A DNA stretch of 64,000 nt. Source: Capitulum mitella (lineage: Eukaryota; Arthropoda; Thecostraca; Pollicipedomorpha; Pollicipedidae). The translations under genes and the position numbers were made by a program. Within the stretch, counting starts at the first letter, position 1. Every line of letters starts with the position of its first letter. Below the pieces are notes generated by a model. The model was not told the origin of the DNA and did no database searches. It was given only the letters and a program-made list of their open reading frames with translations. The DNA lies in NCBI GenBank assembly GCA_030062745.1, contig CP099846.1:21765201-21829200 (forward strand), written 5' to 3'. Of the stretch, positions 43,726-56,160 are shown in pieces.

Positions 43726-43868
43726 AAGAAACTCAACAGGAAGCTTGACAGTACAAAGCATTTAGGTTACATTACAATTTAATTTTTTCTTCTTTATAAT
43801 ATAACAGATAAAACTTTAGGCCAAAGGGATCCAGGTCCCACTATCTTAAAACTAACCAAACCTATCGG

Positions 43869-43965
43869 GCCAAGTGGCCCACATTAGATATATAGCGATT
43901 TCGCACGAATGTGGAATAGTGGAATAGAAACATATATATGTTGCAAAAGCAACATATGTGGAACA
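43869..43965 (+). repeat. Dispersed repeat, copy B
   Basis: GCCAAGTGGCCCACATTAGA, then GCGATTTCGCACGAATGTGG and TTGCAAAAGCAACATATGTG, in the same order and orientation as copies A and C. Confidence 0.7.
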
Positions 43966-44590
43966 ACATATCGGAATATGGAATAACATATCGTTCCATG
44001 GAACTTCTGAGCAGGTCATGATTTCATTTTTGTCGGGGGTTTTGACGAAAGTACGCATTTTGTCAACAACAGATCATTTTGGGTGGTTGGAAGGTGTCAA
44101 ACGGCAGAATGTCCAGACTTATTCGGTTTACACGTATCATTTTGGCATACGCAAGACAACGTTTTGAAATTCCTACAGAGAACAGTAATTTTTATAGTAT
44201 TCCAAAACGTTTTCATGGCTTGTTTCGAGTGGCATTCAGTCAGGGGCGTCGCCAGTGGACGGAGGGACAGGACCCCTTGGATCCTTACGTGTCCCCTGGC
44301 GTCAGCGGCAATGTGTATCAAATGCACTGCGTATATGCGGCGGCCCCTGTCCCCCCGCCCCCATCAAACCACAGCGGCCCCTCCTCCAGGCATCGAACCC
44401 TGGCGACGTTCCTATGAATGAGCGCATAAGCAGACGTGGAATCACATTATGTACATCGTCGACTCGGATTTGTATCTGAGGCGTCAGGCGTCACACATAA
44501 ATGGACGCTGCATGACCTCGTAATCGAAGCTCCTATGAAGCCCAAATCATAAGCATCGTTATTTAAAAGGTGTTACATTATGGTTTATTC

Positions 44591-44725
44591 ACGTCCCGGA
44601 AATTGCGGGTGGGGGACAAATCGGACACTTAAAATTGAAAGGGAAGAAAGGGGTGAGCCACGTCCCGGAAACTGCGGTCGGGGGACAAATCGGAGACTTA
44701 AAATTTAAGGGGAAGAAAGGAAAAT
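44591..44725. repeat. 69-bp tandem duplication
   Basis: ACGTCCCGGAAAYTGCGG, then GGGGGACAAATCGGA and CTTAAAATT, occurs at 44,591 and again at 44,660. Confidence 0.8.
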
Positions 44726-46068
44726 TAAAGGGGACGACAAAAATTTGGTCCAAATTTTCGGAGGTAGGGGGCATGGGTTCCCTCCCCCACGTTGCACCTA
44801 TGGTGAGATGTGCAGCAATTTCAACAACAATAAACGCAAAGCAACGGCATCAGTCTATATATTTACATTTATCGGCGTACCGATTCTGGCGAAGTTTGGC
44901 TGGGTCCAGGGGTGTGGTTTCCTATCTGCTTGTGGGTGCCCCGGCACCCCCAAAATGGAAATGGGCACCAACAATACTGCCTGGGCACCCACAACTAAGT
45001 ATGTTTAAGTATTGGAATGTAGTTATATTCTCAGACCCATGACCTAAATCACCTAAAATCAGCCTGGTCCGCAACAATTGGAATTTATTTACTCGATTGT
45101 CACCCACCAATTGGTTCCTCCCACCACCTTCGAAGTAAAATTGTGTCAAGCTGGGTCCTGGAGCAAGGTCCTCCATTAAAGGGAGTGCATCTACTGAAAT
45201 CGTGGTTTTTAACTGTGCAGGTGTGGTTGAAGAGCACATTTATACGAATCGAAGCGTAGGTTCATTTTTGCCAACTCGCTCTTGGTAGCTCATCGTTTAC
45301 TTGTAGAAGTACGTTGGCTGCCAAGCCAAGTTTAATCTGTTTATCCCAGTTTCTTTTCACCACTAAAATCGCCGCTAAAACGTGTTAACGTATCGTTAGC
45401 CTTAGCGATGTCGAAGCTGGCAGCAGCTGACGAACACCAAAACTGAAGGCGGTCATCATGGATTCAAGAAAGTACCGCTGTAGTTCCACAAATCTGTCCC
45501 GCAGGTGTGCATTATGTGAATAGGTTGAAATACGTTGTTGTTGTTTGTTAAAACAATCGTCGGTGCCGTTTATAGCTGCGTCTGGTAGAGCAAGGCAGAA
45601 TATTGCGTGAGCATCGGGTGCGTCCAAGGTTCACCTACGTATTTTCTGCTCGCTGATTGGTTTCTTTCTGTAGTACTGTGTTACTGTATTTCGCGTACCG
45701 ATAGTACTGTCGATGAATACATTAACTAAATTGCGTGAAATATTGTTCTAAGATGGTCATAAATATTCCCCGGGGCGTGTTTTGGCATACCGGAAAGAGC
45801 AAATATATGCCCGTGCAGAACGTCGCCACCATAGAGCCATCCATGATTTACGTAATACATGCTTCTGTCCTTTACCCCCCGTAATACCTTTTTATTCATT
45901 TCTCTCAACTTTAGGCGTAAATGCCTGTCACGACCCCTCCGATACGCAATATATGGATATCCCCAAATGCCTTTTGGGCATCCACAATCATTTTACAAAA
46001 TCACACCCATGGCTGAGTCCTCCAGGGGCCATGGCTGAGGGAGGGTGCGTATTGCATGCGCCCTCCTT

Positions 46069-46118
46069 GTGCCCTAGCGTACAAGACATGTGATGGCATG
46101 TCTTGTATGCTAGGGCAC
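46069..46118. repeat. 22-bp-arm hairpin
   Basis: GTGCCCTAGCGTACAAGACA continues two bases to 46,090. After the 6-base loop TGATGG, the reverse complement runs 46,097-46,118 with one mismatch in 22 pairs. A second, smaller inverted repeat (GGAGGGTGCGT / ATGCGCCCTCC) lies just upstream. Confidence 0.85.
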
Positions 46119-46205
46119 AATGCATGTGATATACGTCACCGCTGCCGAGAAGGGCCAAGTATGGGGGTGGCACTGGCGGCCCTGCCACCACTGGCGACGC
46201 CCGTG

Positions 46206-46887
46206 CCTCATACTTACCCTTAGTCCAAATTGTTTTGTAACGTGAGAATCATATGAATGTTTTATTATTCGTTATTTTCGTCTGTTATTTAGCTTCAAAA
46301 TTCATCCTCTCCCTTCCCATATCGTCTGATGGTTTCTTTTTATTGGGGGGGAGGTGGCGTCGGAACCTCTAGAGATGGGGCAAATGTAATTTTTACCTTG
46401 TTGCTTTCCATGCATCGCCAGGGTTAATGTTGAATGTTGCCTAAAGATGGGCGGCCGGAAGGGGGGGGGGGCAGCTGCCCCTACCTCCGGTTCCTACGCC
46501 CCTGGAGGGGGAGGGCTATTGCGACATACAAACAGAAAGGAATCTTTCAGTCTTTATTAATCTTTCTGAATGAAATGGCCAGGGGCGTCGGTTTTTGCAA
46601 ACGATTGGTGGGGGGGGGGGGGGTCGAACTGAGGGCCAGACAACTTAACCTCCTTCAAGTGTGAGTTTCTCAACGGATTTAACCTACTTTGGTTTGGCCA
46701 ACGGAAATTTATAACTTTTTTTGCCACTATTTATCAAATAAAGAACTGCATTTATCCCCATAAATATGTAGGTATATATCGATAGAAAACAGATGTATGG
46801 ATACATTGCTTTTGACTTTATTCTTTACTTTCCACCTATCTCTTATCTACTGCGGCCGTTCTTTTCATCATTGTTACTCATTCACCT
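46206..46887. other. Fragmented ends of DNA-transposon-like repeats
   Basis: CCGGTTCCTACGCCCCTGG at about 46,485-46,504 is the complement of a CCAGGGGCGTAGGAACCGG-type terminus, and CCAGGGGCGTCGG at about 46,578 is another such terminus. Both are partial, with G-rich runs next to them. No gene. Confidence 0.45.
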
Positions 46888-46891
46888 TTAA

Positions 46892-48098
46892 CCCTATTCC
46901 CGGAGGGCTAGACTGTATGGTCGATTCTCGGCAGGGGGGGCGGATTCGGCCCCCCCCGAGATCTCGAGAACTACTTGTCCGATTTCATCGCAACAAACGT
47001 CAATCGATTTGCCGTCACGTGAACTACATTTTTATAAAAAAGAAATTTCCAAAATTTTGAAATTTGTGGATACAGGGGGCAAAAATGTCAAAATAGGGGG
47101 TACTTTTGGACTTCTTATAACTCCGTTGTTTATCGACCAATTTCGATGAAACTGGCATGAATCGAGAGATTATAAATAGGGCTTTTATCATGAGTCCACA
47201 AATCTGAAATTTTGAGAAAATTCATGGGCGTTCACAGGGTTTCAAAAATAGGAGGATTAGTTTTCTAACACCTGGACAAACAAAAGAGGCAAACACCCTT
47301 TTTTTGACTTCTGCTAGTCATGTTATACTAAAGAAGTACAAATCACATTACAATGTTTGTATAATGTTAGCATAGGCGGTGCCAGGGATATGAAAAAGGG
47401 GGAACTGTCATGGTCACACGTTTCTCAGATCAACTTGTGACCTTTGACCTTAAATGGCCTCCAGTGACCTTGGGGTCACTTGGAATGATCTCCTGTGCAT
47501 TTAATATTATCTTTGAACGTTCTGAATCATTTGAATTCACTATTTCAAAAATTTTATTTCATGGCTATTGCGATATAGGGTACGCGCACGGACATTTTAG
47601 ATCATAGCTCCGTGACCCGACCTGATATCACGCTGAAACTTGGTACACAAGTAGAGGGCACCCTTCTACGCCATGTATATTCCGGGTTTGGCATTTGGAA
47701 AAAACGGCGCCGAAATTATTGCAAAAAAACAAATTTTGACTTTTGACCTTGACCTGACCTTGTAAAATGACCTCAGGTAAACAAAATTTTGTGTGCACAT
47801 TGCCCAGCTATTAGGCTATAGATCCATATAACGTTTTAAGTTCTATCTTAAAAACTCTGTTTTTGGCAGACATTTTCCTTTTACCCTGAACATGGCCAAA
47901 AATGGCATGAGGTGCCTCCAAAAAACGTTATCTGGCTCTGCCCCTGAGCGAAATAGAATTTTGAAATTTTGTCACGGCACGTAGAAAGAATAACTAGGAA
48001 AAGTGACCAAGTTTCGTGAAGCTGCGTTAAAAACCTGGAATTGGCAAGCAAAAAACCCGAGGGGGGGGCGGATACAGCCTCCCCTGCCGGGAATAGGG
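46892..48098. mobile_element. piggyBac-like MITE, 1.2 kb, TTAA target duplication
   Basis: The element begins CCCTATTCCCGG and ends CCGGGAATAGGG, a perfect 12-bp terminal inverted repeat starting with CCC. It is flanked by TTAA on both sides (46,888-46,891 and 48,099-48,102). TTAA duplication with CCC-starting termini is the hallmark of the piggyBac superfamily. Subterminal G-rich GGGGGGGCGGAT tracts occur near both ends. No transposase ORF is present, so the element is non-autonomous. The interior contains several TGACCT half-sites, including TGACCTTTGACCTT at 47,438-47,451. Confidence 0.8.
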
Positions 48099-48102
48099 TT
48101 AA

Positions 48103-48637
48103 AACCGGCAGAAAATATTCAGTGGGCCCAAACCAACATTGGGTGGACTCAAATCAACATTGCGGGTGGGCCAGGGCCCTCTCAAAAGAATACAAATCGA
48201 CACCCCTGTATATGGCGGATATTGATACTATGACACTATTCTTCGGGTTGATTGTGTATGCATAGGTATCACTAGTTGCTGCATGTATATTGCATATATT
48301 ATGTATATACTGTCAGTGCAAAAGAACGTGGAAAGATGTAAAAGGTATCCGGAACCTCGTACCGCGGCGCGTCTGAGCTACTAGCAGTTCAAATGCGCGG
48401 ACGCCAGCTGAAAACCAGCAACGTTTTGCTGATTACCTGTACCCGTACCGGCTTTCAGTGTACTCCATGTTAGTTGTTTTCATTTCCGACAGAGTACCGG
48501 TTAATGTCGACTCATACACAATGGCGCAGTGCAATTTAAAACATTAGTACCAACTGGAAAAGCTGGTCCTGCTATAAAGTACGAAGTGCCAGTACCGTCG
48601 TTTCAAAACGTTATTCTCAAAGCTTCAGTACTTATAT
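48103..48637. other. Unrecognised spacer between transposable elements
   Basis: No ORF, repeat or RNA gene could be supported in this half kilobase. Confidence 0.4.
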
Positions 48638-49014
48638 CAGGGACGGAGCCAAGGTGAGGGGGCATACGGGCCTTGTCCCACCCCCCAGCCAAACGGTCTA
48701 CACTAGATATTTGACAATGTCGCAGGAATACGGAATAGTGGTCGTATGCCTGTTACAAAGGCAAACATATGTGTTTTCTGTGAGGTCGGTTAGACAAAAT
48801 TCCACATTTGCCCCCCCCCCTTCCCGACGGAAAATACCGGCGCACGTGCCTGACCCACACCGGCGCAGCCAGAGGGCTAGGGGCGGGGCATGACGCCTTC
48901 CCTTAGGCCCGCATTTTTTTTTAGCGAAACCCATTGCACATCATTTTCGCAGCAGGCTACTTCGTATGATTTCACTTTTCACTGAGTTTCCCCCAAATCC
49001 TGACTGCGCCCCTG
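48638..49014. mobile_element. Possible short MITE containing dispersed repeat copy C
   Basis: The left end CAGGGACGGAGCCAAGG and the right end CTGACTGCGCCCCTG are imperfect inverted repeats of the GGGGCGNAGCCA type. The dispersed repeat (GCCAAACGGTCTACACTAGA, starting 48,688) lies inside. A target-site duplication was not found, so the boundaries are tentative. Confidence 0.45.
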
Positions 49015-49035
49015 CTGACTCATATAGCGCTGCCG

Positions 49036-49492
49036 ATGTGATTTACACAGAACAGCTCATCGGTGTACATGACGTCAGGACGTGATCTACACAACACAGT
49101 CTATCAGTGCGCATCGAGTCGTGACGCGACCCACACAGAACAGCTATTCTGTGTATATCGCGTCACGACGTGATTACACAGAACAGCCCTTCTATGTATG
49201 TCACGTCAACACGGTGTCTACACAGAACAGCCCTTCTGTATATATCACGTCACGACGTGATTTACACAGAACAGTCCCTCTGTGTACATCGCGGCACGAC
49301 GCGATTGACACGAAACAACCATTCTGTGTATATCACGTCGCGACTCGATTTACATAGAATGGTGCCTCTGTGTGAATCACGACAGATCTGAGTCGATTTA
49401 CACAGGAGGTCCATTCTGTGCATATCACGTCGCGACTAGATTTACACAGAGGGGCTGTTCTGTGTAGATGAAGTCATGAGTCGATTTACACG
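49036..49492. repeat. 44-bp satellite array, about ten copies
   Basis: Units with GATTTACACAGAACAG, CCCTTCTGTGTATATCAC and GTCACGAC start near 49,172, 49,215, 49,258, 49,303, 49,347, 49,395, 49,439 and 49,483, with more diverged copies before. Each unit contains an ACACAGAA ... TTCTGTGT inverted pair and a CACGTCACGACGTG dyad, so every monomer can fold. Confidence 0.88.
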
Positions 49493-49599
49493 CGTCCGAT
49501 AAAAAAACGTTTCAAGAGGGCTAATTTTGGAGCAACTGTGGAAAGAAAGTGCGTGAGGGGTCCAGCTCGTTGATACAATGTTCGTTGAGAGCTTAAATG

Positions 49600-52500
49600 C
49601 GCTCCTTGGGCTGTTTTTTTTTTTAGATCAGAGATAAAGGGTGTTCCAATATCCATTATCTCTGATATCTGATGACCAAATGCAAATAAGGCCTAAACCA
49701 AATTTTTGTACATTCCACCCCAAAACTAGGATGAGCAATGTCAGGCACTGCTATCAGATTATAGTTTCTTGGAACAAAATTTGGTTTGAAATGGTATTTG
49801 TTCATGGTATGCTATTTGTTACATATTGCCAGTGTGACAATGCCAGTTTTATTGCTTTGGGAACATGCTGTCATTGATGTTTCTGTGTTTTCCTTTTGTG
49901 TTTTGTGTTTGTCCCATAATTGTATGCTATGACCAGCTGGCTGCATGTTACAGTGTAACATTAGTAGCCTGAAAGATGAGAACAAAATGAAAAATGATAA
50001 TCATATTGACAGGTACAGTTGTGTTGTGTACAGAGGCTAGTGTTAAGAATGATATTTACAAGGTGTGGACCCTGATTTATTCATATAGTTCAAGCCTAAA
50101 CTGAGTCCTCAGAAACATCATCTATTCTGGAATGGGCAGAAGATTGATAATATTTGCTTGTGATAAAACATGAAAGTAATGGGCATGAATTATTACAGCA
50201 GAGGTTTGCCGGGTGAACACTGTTCCAAGCATGACTGTTTTTATAAGAACAAAAGAATGGATCTTTAAAACATGTGGTTCATATCTTGAAAATGGTTGAT
50301 AACAAGTCATTGTTCTGAATGAAAAATACAATTTAAGAGAACAAATTACATATTATGTAATGTTCAAATCAAGAATACTAATATGAGGGCTCCTTACATA
50401 CAAACCTCATGAATACAGCAGTTCAGCATCTGAATTTTATGAAATCCATAGTTAAGGAAAAAGCATTAAGGTGATAGTAAGCTCTGCACATCTAAATTAA
50501 AAATCCATTGTTAATGGGAACACAACAGAAACGTATGGCTGGAAAAGACGTGATTGGCAAGGTCTTTTACCTTGATTTCCACATAAGTATTTACCTGGTT
50601 ATGTATGACAATTTCATGGTAAATGGTGATTTAGAAACATAAAGCCATTCCTGGTGAGTTGACATAAGCCAAGTATGTATGCCATAAAAGCATGATGTCA
50701 TACATTTACAACTTTTATTTAAGCATTTTAAAGGCCCTGGTTCTATACCACTATTGGTGCTCCAACCGCAGCAGTTTTTGGTCCTGCAACTGTTGACCCA
50801 GATGCCAAAGGCTTTGAGCACTGTCTCAAAGCCTTTTGATTCAGGGGTGGCTGGGAGGATGAATGTTATGAATGAATTAACGATGTCGTGAAATGTGCAT
50901 CTGTTATGCCTTGTCAAAAGTGAATATCAAACACATTTCATGCCCATTGTGCTGTATATTTGACTTAAATAGATCAAATAAAATAAATAAATTAAACAAA
51001 TTAAACAAAACTAAGACCACTGATGGCACCTACTGGGCATGACCCTTAGGCTTGCGCACCTCTCTACGCTGAAGCGTCTCCTCCTGTTGACAGGCAATAA
51101 CATGTCACAGATCAATAAATGCACAGGTCTGGACAAAAGACTGGATAATGTCCTTTGCCATGCCTAGGTGCTTAGTCTTCAGCACACAGGTGAGCCCTGC
51201 CACGATGCCGGGCTTGCAGCTGAGATGGCCTGGCTGCAGGGCATGGTGGGCACAAAAGTTGCTTTCGAGGTGATAGAAAGCTTTATAAAAGCTGGAGATT
51301 GGCGTCAGCCCACCCATGTTCCACAGCCATGCCCAGAGCGCCTCCAGGGGTGCGCTCGAGAGACCCGAGGGCAAACTGAGCTCCGGACCACCGTTCTGAG
51401 CCACGTACGCATGGCACAACACTTAAGGTGCTGGTGCCCTGTTCGGCTTCAGCGAGCAAGGCACCAGCAGGGCCGCCACCTCGGTCAGGGACGCCACCTC
51501 CGTCTGCGCCTCCGGCTCCGCCTGGGTCGCCAGCTCCGCTTCGGCAGGTTCAGCGGCAGGTCCCATCGGCAGGTCCATCCACACCCAGCAAATTCCTCAA
51601 TGCTTGTTTGCCGCCCCCCCCCCTCCCAAGCCGAGTCACTGGACCCGCTCGATCAGCATGAGCTATGCATCTCTGGACAGATAGGCCACTGCACCAGATT
51701 TGGCCTGCTCAGCCAGTGCTGTGAACTTGTCTGTGATAGTATATGATAGGTAGGCAGTTCTGCTCGTTGGCATGTGGGTCAATGTCGACGATTATGTCAT
51801 TCTAAATGGACTGGACAAATAGTCTATTCGTCATATTTTGGCCCGTGATCCGTGCCAACCAGCTCTTCCGCCTTTGTAGCGACAGCGGCACCCGACGTGG
51901 AGGAACTGTCCAGCGCAGCGCTGCACGTTGAGGCGCCACCAGCCAGTGCCTGAAGCACTGCACGGGGAGGAGTCACATCGCCAGCACTGGACGTGGGCAT
52001 CATTGTCGGTACTTGGCTGTACTGAAAAGGACTGGTACATTGCGTGGCAGGAATGGACCAGACTGAACCAGACCAGTCTGGGCCACACTGGACCAGACCA
52101 GCACAGACCAGACCATTGAGCAGAATGGATGGAAGACAAAGGCAATTAGGATGGTACAGGGTGGGGTGTAACAGGATGAGGCAAACAAGAACGTGCCAGA
52201 AGAGATCAGACCAGACCAAACCAGTGCAGTCTACCCTGTCTTGTCTTTATCAGCATGTGATCAAAGGGCTTTCAGTTAGTTTGGACAGACATCAGACAAT
52301 GTCTGGAGAAAGCCAACAAAGATTGCAAGTCAGGGACAGTAAATTCTCCCACTCCAGGCAACATTTGACATTAACCCTGTGGCAGTGTATGGGAAAAAAA
52401 AAAGGTAAAAATCTTGTTTGTCACCCCCACCCTTCTCCACTGAGGTTCCACTGCTTCCTGCAAGAAACAGTATATTGGAAAATGTGTTGGAGATAAGAAC

Positions 52501-55500
52501 ATTCATCACAGCACAATCTGACTAGCTGAAATGCTTCCTGGTCAGACATAAAATTTTTTTTGAAGCAATATCATGCATAACATACTGACAGCACTTGCAA
52601 TGTTTGCAGGCACAGAAACATTATCAGGCCTGCTTGGTATGTCTTCATCTGAGTCTAGCATGCTTGCTGCTTGTGAAGATAAATCAGTAAAACAATAATC
52701 ACAGAACAAGTCACAAAATCATTAAGAGATGCAGTTTAAGACATGAAAATGACACATTTTGTTTCTGGACTCCACAGTATCCAGGCAATCATACCAGGTT
52801 GCAGGCAAATGTGTGCTAGAACACCAAAACATGTGGTTAGGTAATTCCACAATTTAGAACATCAATTCTCAAAAATACCTTTCTTCTTTATGGGCATGTG
52901 GCATTTCAGACAAGCATTCTATTAATAATTCCAGTTAAAGTATTTGCCTAGTTTCAAGTACACAGCCATACTAGAACTAAGATAAAGACTAACATCAAAG
53001 GAATAGAAGAAAGTTTGTAAGTCAGTGCCCGTTCAAATGCAGGCATGTACGACCTCATCCCATTATGATCAATGATGTGTCATTTTCCTCTCCCAATGTG
53101 CCATAAATGAATGTGTTCATTTCTGGGTTTGCAGCCCCAGCCAATCAGTGATTTTAGTGCTGCTTCATCCAACAGGGCACAATGATGCTTTGCATCTCTG
53201 AGGCCCAGTTGACCTGTGGCATGCAAAAAATGTACCAGAAAGCATTCACCACTCACTGGAGACAACTCAGTATTGACCCCAAGTAAACATGGACTCTGCT
53301 TCACTTTACAACATTTGTTCCAGTCAGTATTCATAATGCAATGCATACAATCAGACAACACAGAGCTGCACCTGCATTAGCTGACTGTGTGACTATGTAA
53401 CCTTTTCACCACCCAAATACAGTTCACAATATCAAAATGCTATATTCTCAGCCAGGAGGCAAAGCTTGTGAGGTAAGTCAATGTGATACAAAGATAAATT
53501 GTTGAAGGAAGGGCAAATATGTTTTACAAGGAAAAAAATGCAAGACAAAATACATACCATTGTGTAAAATGACAATAATACCATTATCTGATAGCAAGTG
53601 CAAGAGATCACACCATACATGAGAAATGTTCAGCAAGGTATTACTACCGTCACTGTCGTCACAGAACTTGCATCGCATCACAGTACTTTGCATTCATATC
53701 TAAAGCTTCCAAAACATGCAATCACTGTACAGCCAAGACAATTTTGCTATATGTTTGCATCACAGATTTTCAATCTTGAGTTCTGAAAATAATGTTGATT
53801 GTAATCTCAGATGAAACCAGCAGTTTTGGATCCTCTTCAATGTCACTGAGGACAAGCTTGTAAGGCAATGCACCATCTTTACAATGGTTCCTGAGAAGTT
53901 GGAATGGGTGGTAAGTGCAATGAAAATACACAAAATTTTACACAATATCAGAAACTTCACAACATGAATACCAAGCATCACATACCTGCAAAATTGTAAA
54001 AACCATAATGGGGCAACTACAACAATTCAAGCAATTATGTCATAAAATGGCAACAAGACTACGGTAATGAAGTGTGAATGCTTCATTTAAAATTATGCAA
54101 GGAAATATGCATTAATCCAAGGTGGCAGTTTTCAGACTATCTTGCAAAACATCATGCTATGCTATTGCCACACCAAAGTGGTGGCATCTTGTTGCTTGCT
54201 AATTTGTTGTGAGTTAAGACGCACAGTCTTGGTCTCAAGCATCCGTGTCTTGAGGCAAGTCTTGTGTCTCGTGGGGCGTCGGTCGTCTGCAGCTTGTTGC
54301 CATTCATTTCCCAACGCGCTACTTTGTCACTATTACACTGAATTCCGCATCGTTTTGTGTGCTAAAAATTTTCGAATCACAACAACAAAACATACCTTTG
54401 AGCTCCAGTGGTGAAACGTCAAATATAGTCAGGTGATAGGCCACCCTACAATCGTTCTTTGAAGAATATCACAATGAATTCCATTGAACACAATGGCCGA
54501 ATGAAATAGTGTTGGATGTCAATGGTGCGCCAAAAGATAATACAACTCAAATACTGCCAGATTACTACCAAATTAGGAGAACAGCCTTGACGTCGCTGGA
54601 CGTGAAGTTTTCATTTGGGCCTACTTTGAAAGTAAAGGTATCTTGATCACGAAATGGTACACAATGAAACGCACATACGCAGGTGACGTCCAAATGGCAT
54701 AGGCGGTTGAAGATTTTTGTGCTTGCTAGAGCTATTTTTAAAACGAAAAGGTATATTATATTCCAGTAATGACACTTAAGATAAGTATTACCTTTTCTAA
54801 TCAGGAAAAACTTTCAATAACCTGTCATTGAGGATATTTACAAAGGTTTCTCAATATAACTAGAGATAATCCTCTTTTTTGGGAAGTTGGTATCACAAAT
54901 CTAGGATGCATTTATGGCGCACAATTAGCCTATGTGTTTCTGCCGTCTTGTGTACGGAACGTACTGAAATGCAGCAGCTTCGGTGAGTGCGCGGCTTTCT
55001 CTAAAGGAACCTCATGCAGGTAGTGGCAGCGTGGGGTAATTACTTTTCGTTTCTGGTCCGGCCACTCATCATTTGTGTCAAAGGGGAGTGGCGCCCTCAG
55101 TCTTGATGCTTTGTACTACTCCATAACTGTACAGCTTTTCCATTGCTTGAATTGTTGCCTCCTGACTGTTATTGGGGAATGATTCTTCAGCTTACCGGAT
55201 TCACTGTCGTTTCCAAATCAACTCACCATTTCTACTTATAGCCTCATTCGCTGGGTCTGGTTTGGATCAGGTATACTCATTCGTTCACTAGAGTTGCTGA
55301 GTTGATAACTGGAAATACTGTTTTCTAACTGTTTTTAGTCTACTTTGGGCCTGAGGGGAATAATATGTTTGAGTCCTCTTTCTTAGCAATGCCATTAAGA
55401 TCATGGAGTTTCCTAAGGTGTGAGGAATTTGTTGCCCCCCATTCCCCAACCAAATTACATTTGCAACTGTCATGGTTGCAAGGCAAAATATGTTTACCAT

Positions 55501-56090
55501 GGCAGTGATTTGTGGCAAACTTGATGTCCAACACATGACAAGATAAGCAAATGCATGATGAATGTGGGGCAACTGCTATTCCTTCATTCTACTATCCATG
55601 TCAACATACCTTTTGTAGCCACATCTAACAAACAGTATTTCTGTAACTGAAATTAGGGCTAAAAGTAAGTTTCTGCCTGACAAAATCCCAAATAATCTTT
55701 TGTATGATTGCCACCAATGTAAAGAATGTATCATCCTGTTTCTAATCATACTTTTCACTACTTGAATTTCTAAAAAATAACAACAAAATGGTACCGATAA
55801 CATACCATACAGTACTATCGTGCTGGAGTCGGCTCACAGAGAACATTATTCTGTAGCGGAAACTAGTGCTGCCAAGGTTAAGCTTATTGACATCAAGGAT
55901 TTGTAGACCCTTCATTCATCTTCAAGCGATTAATGACATCGTATATATGAAAATTTCATTCTGTTGCCACAAACTGAGCCTGAAGGAACTGCTGAATTAT
56001 TACATCATGATATTGTATTAGGTAATTGTTGGGATATCTGATGCCAGTATTACTACATTATGACATTTAATTCTCCGTAGATTACATTAG
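49600..56090. other. AT-rich, CpG-poor region without recognised genes
   Basis: CpG dinucleotides nearly vanish from about 49,620 (many 60-base lines have none), in contrast to the left 49 kb. Short ORFs show no domain. Slightly GC-richer patches occur at 51,300-51,950 and as GACCAGAC-type simple repetition at 52,040-52,240. An A/T-rich tract with AAATAAA repeats sits at about 50,970-51,010. Confidence 0.55.
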
Positions 56091-56094
56091 CATG

Positions 56095-56160
56095 GGTTAT
56101 GCTAAACTAGATTAGGTTAGGTTAGATTAGGTTACTATGTTGGATTAGGTAAACTTTTAT
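56095..56160. repeat. Degenerate TTAGG-like tract
   Basis: TAGATTAGGTTAGGTTAGAT followed by TAGGTTA and GGATTAGGT is a short degenerate array of the arthropod telomere motif TTAGG. Confidence 0.6.

Larger units (their letters stand above)
44241..46205. mobile_element. About 2-kb non-autonomous DNA transposon with long imperfect TIRs
   Basis: The left end CAGGGGCGTCGCCAGTGG and the right end CCACTGGCGACGCCCGTG are reverse complements with one mismatch. Similarity continues inward for about 100 bases (CAGCGGCAATGTGTATCA on the left matches the complement of the CGTCACCGCTG region on the right). GGGGCGTAGCCAG-like ends are typical of several animal DNA-transposon families. A target-site duplication is not obvious. 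The interior has a 69-bp tandem duplication (44,591-44,725), possibly a nested element (about 44,910-46,016 with ends CCAGGGGTGTGGTTT and AAATCACACCCATGG), and a strong hairpin. There is no transposase. Confidence 0.65.

Noticed and set aside
44380..44440. Minus-strand GGTTCGATGCC, similar to a tRNA B box
   Set aside because: No A box or cloverleaf could be placed at the right distance; it lies inside the TIR element.
48638..49014. Target-site duplication for the short MITE
   Set aside because: No matching direct repeat could be found at the two ends, so only tentative boundaries are given.
51105..51422. Minus-strand ORF of 105 codons with several Cys and His
   Set aside because: No zinc-finger or transposase spacing could be matched and no flanking exon chain was found.
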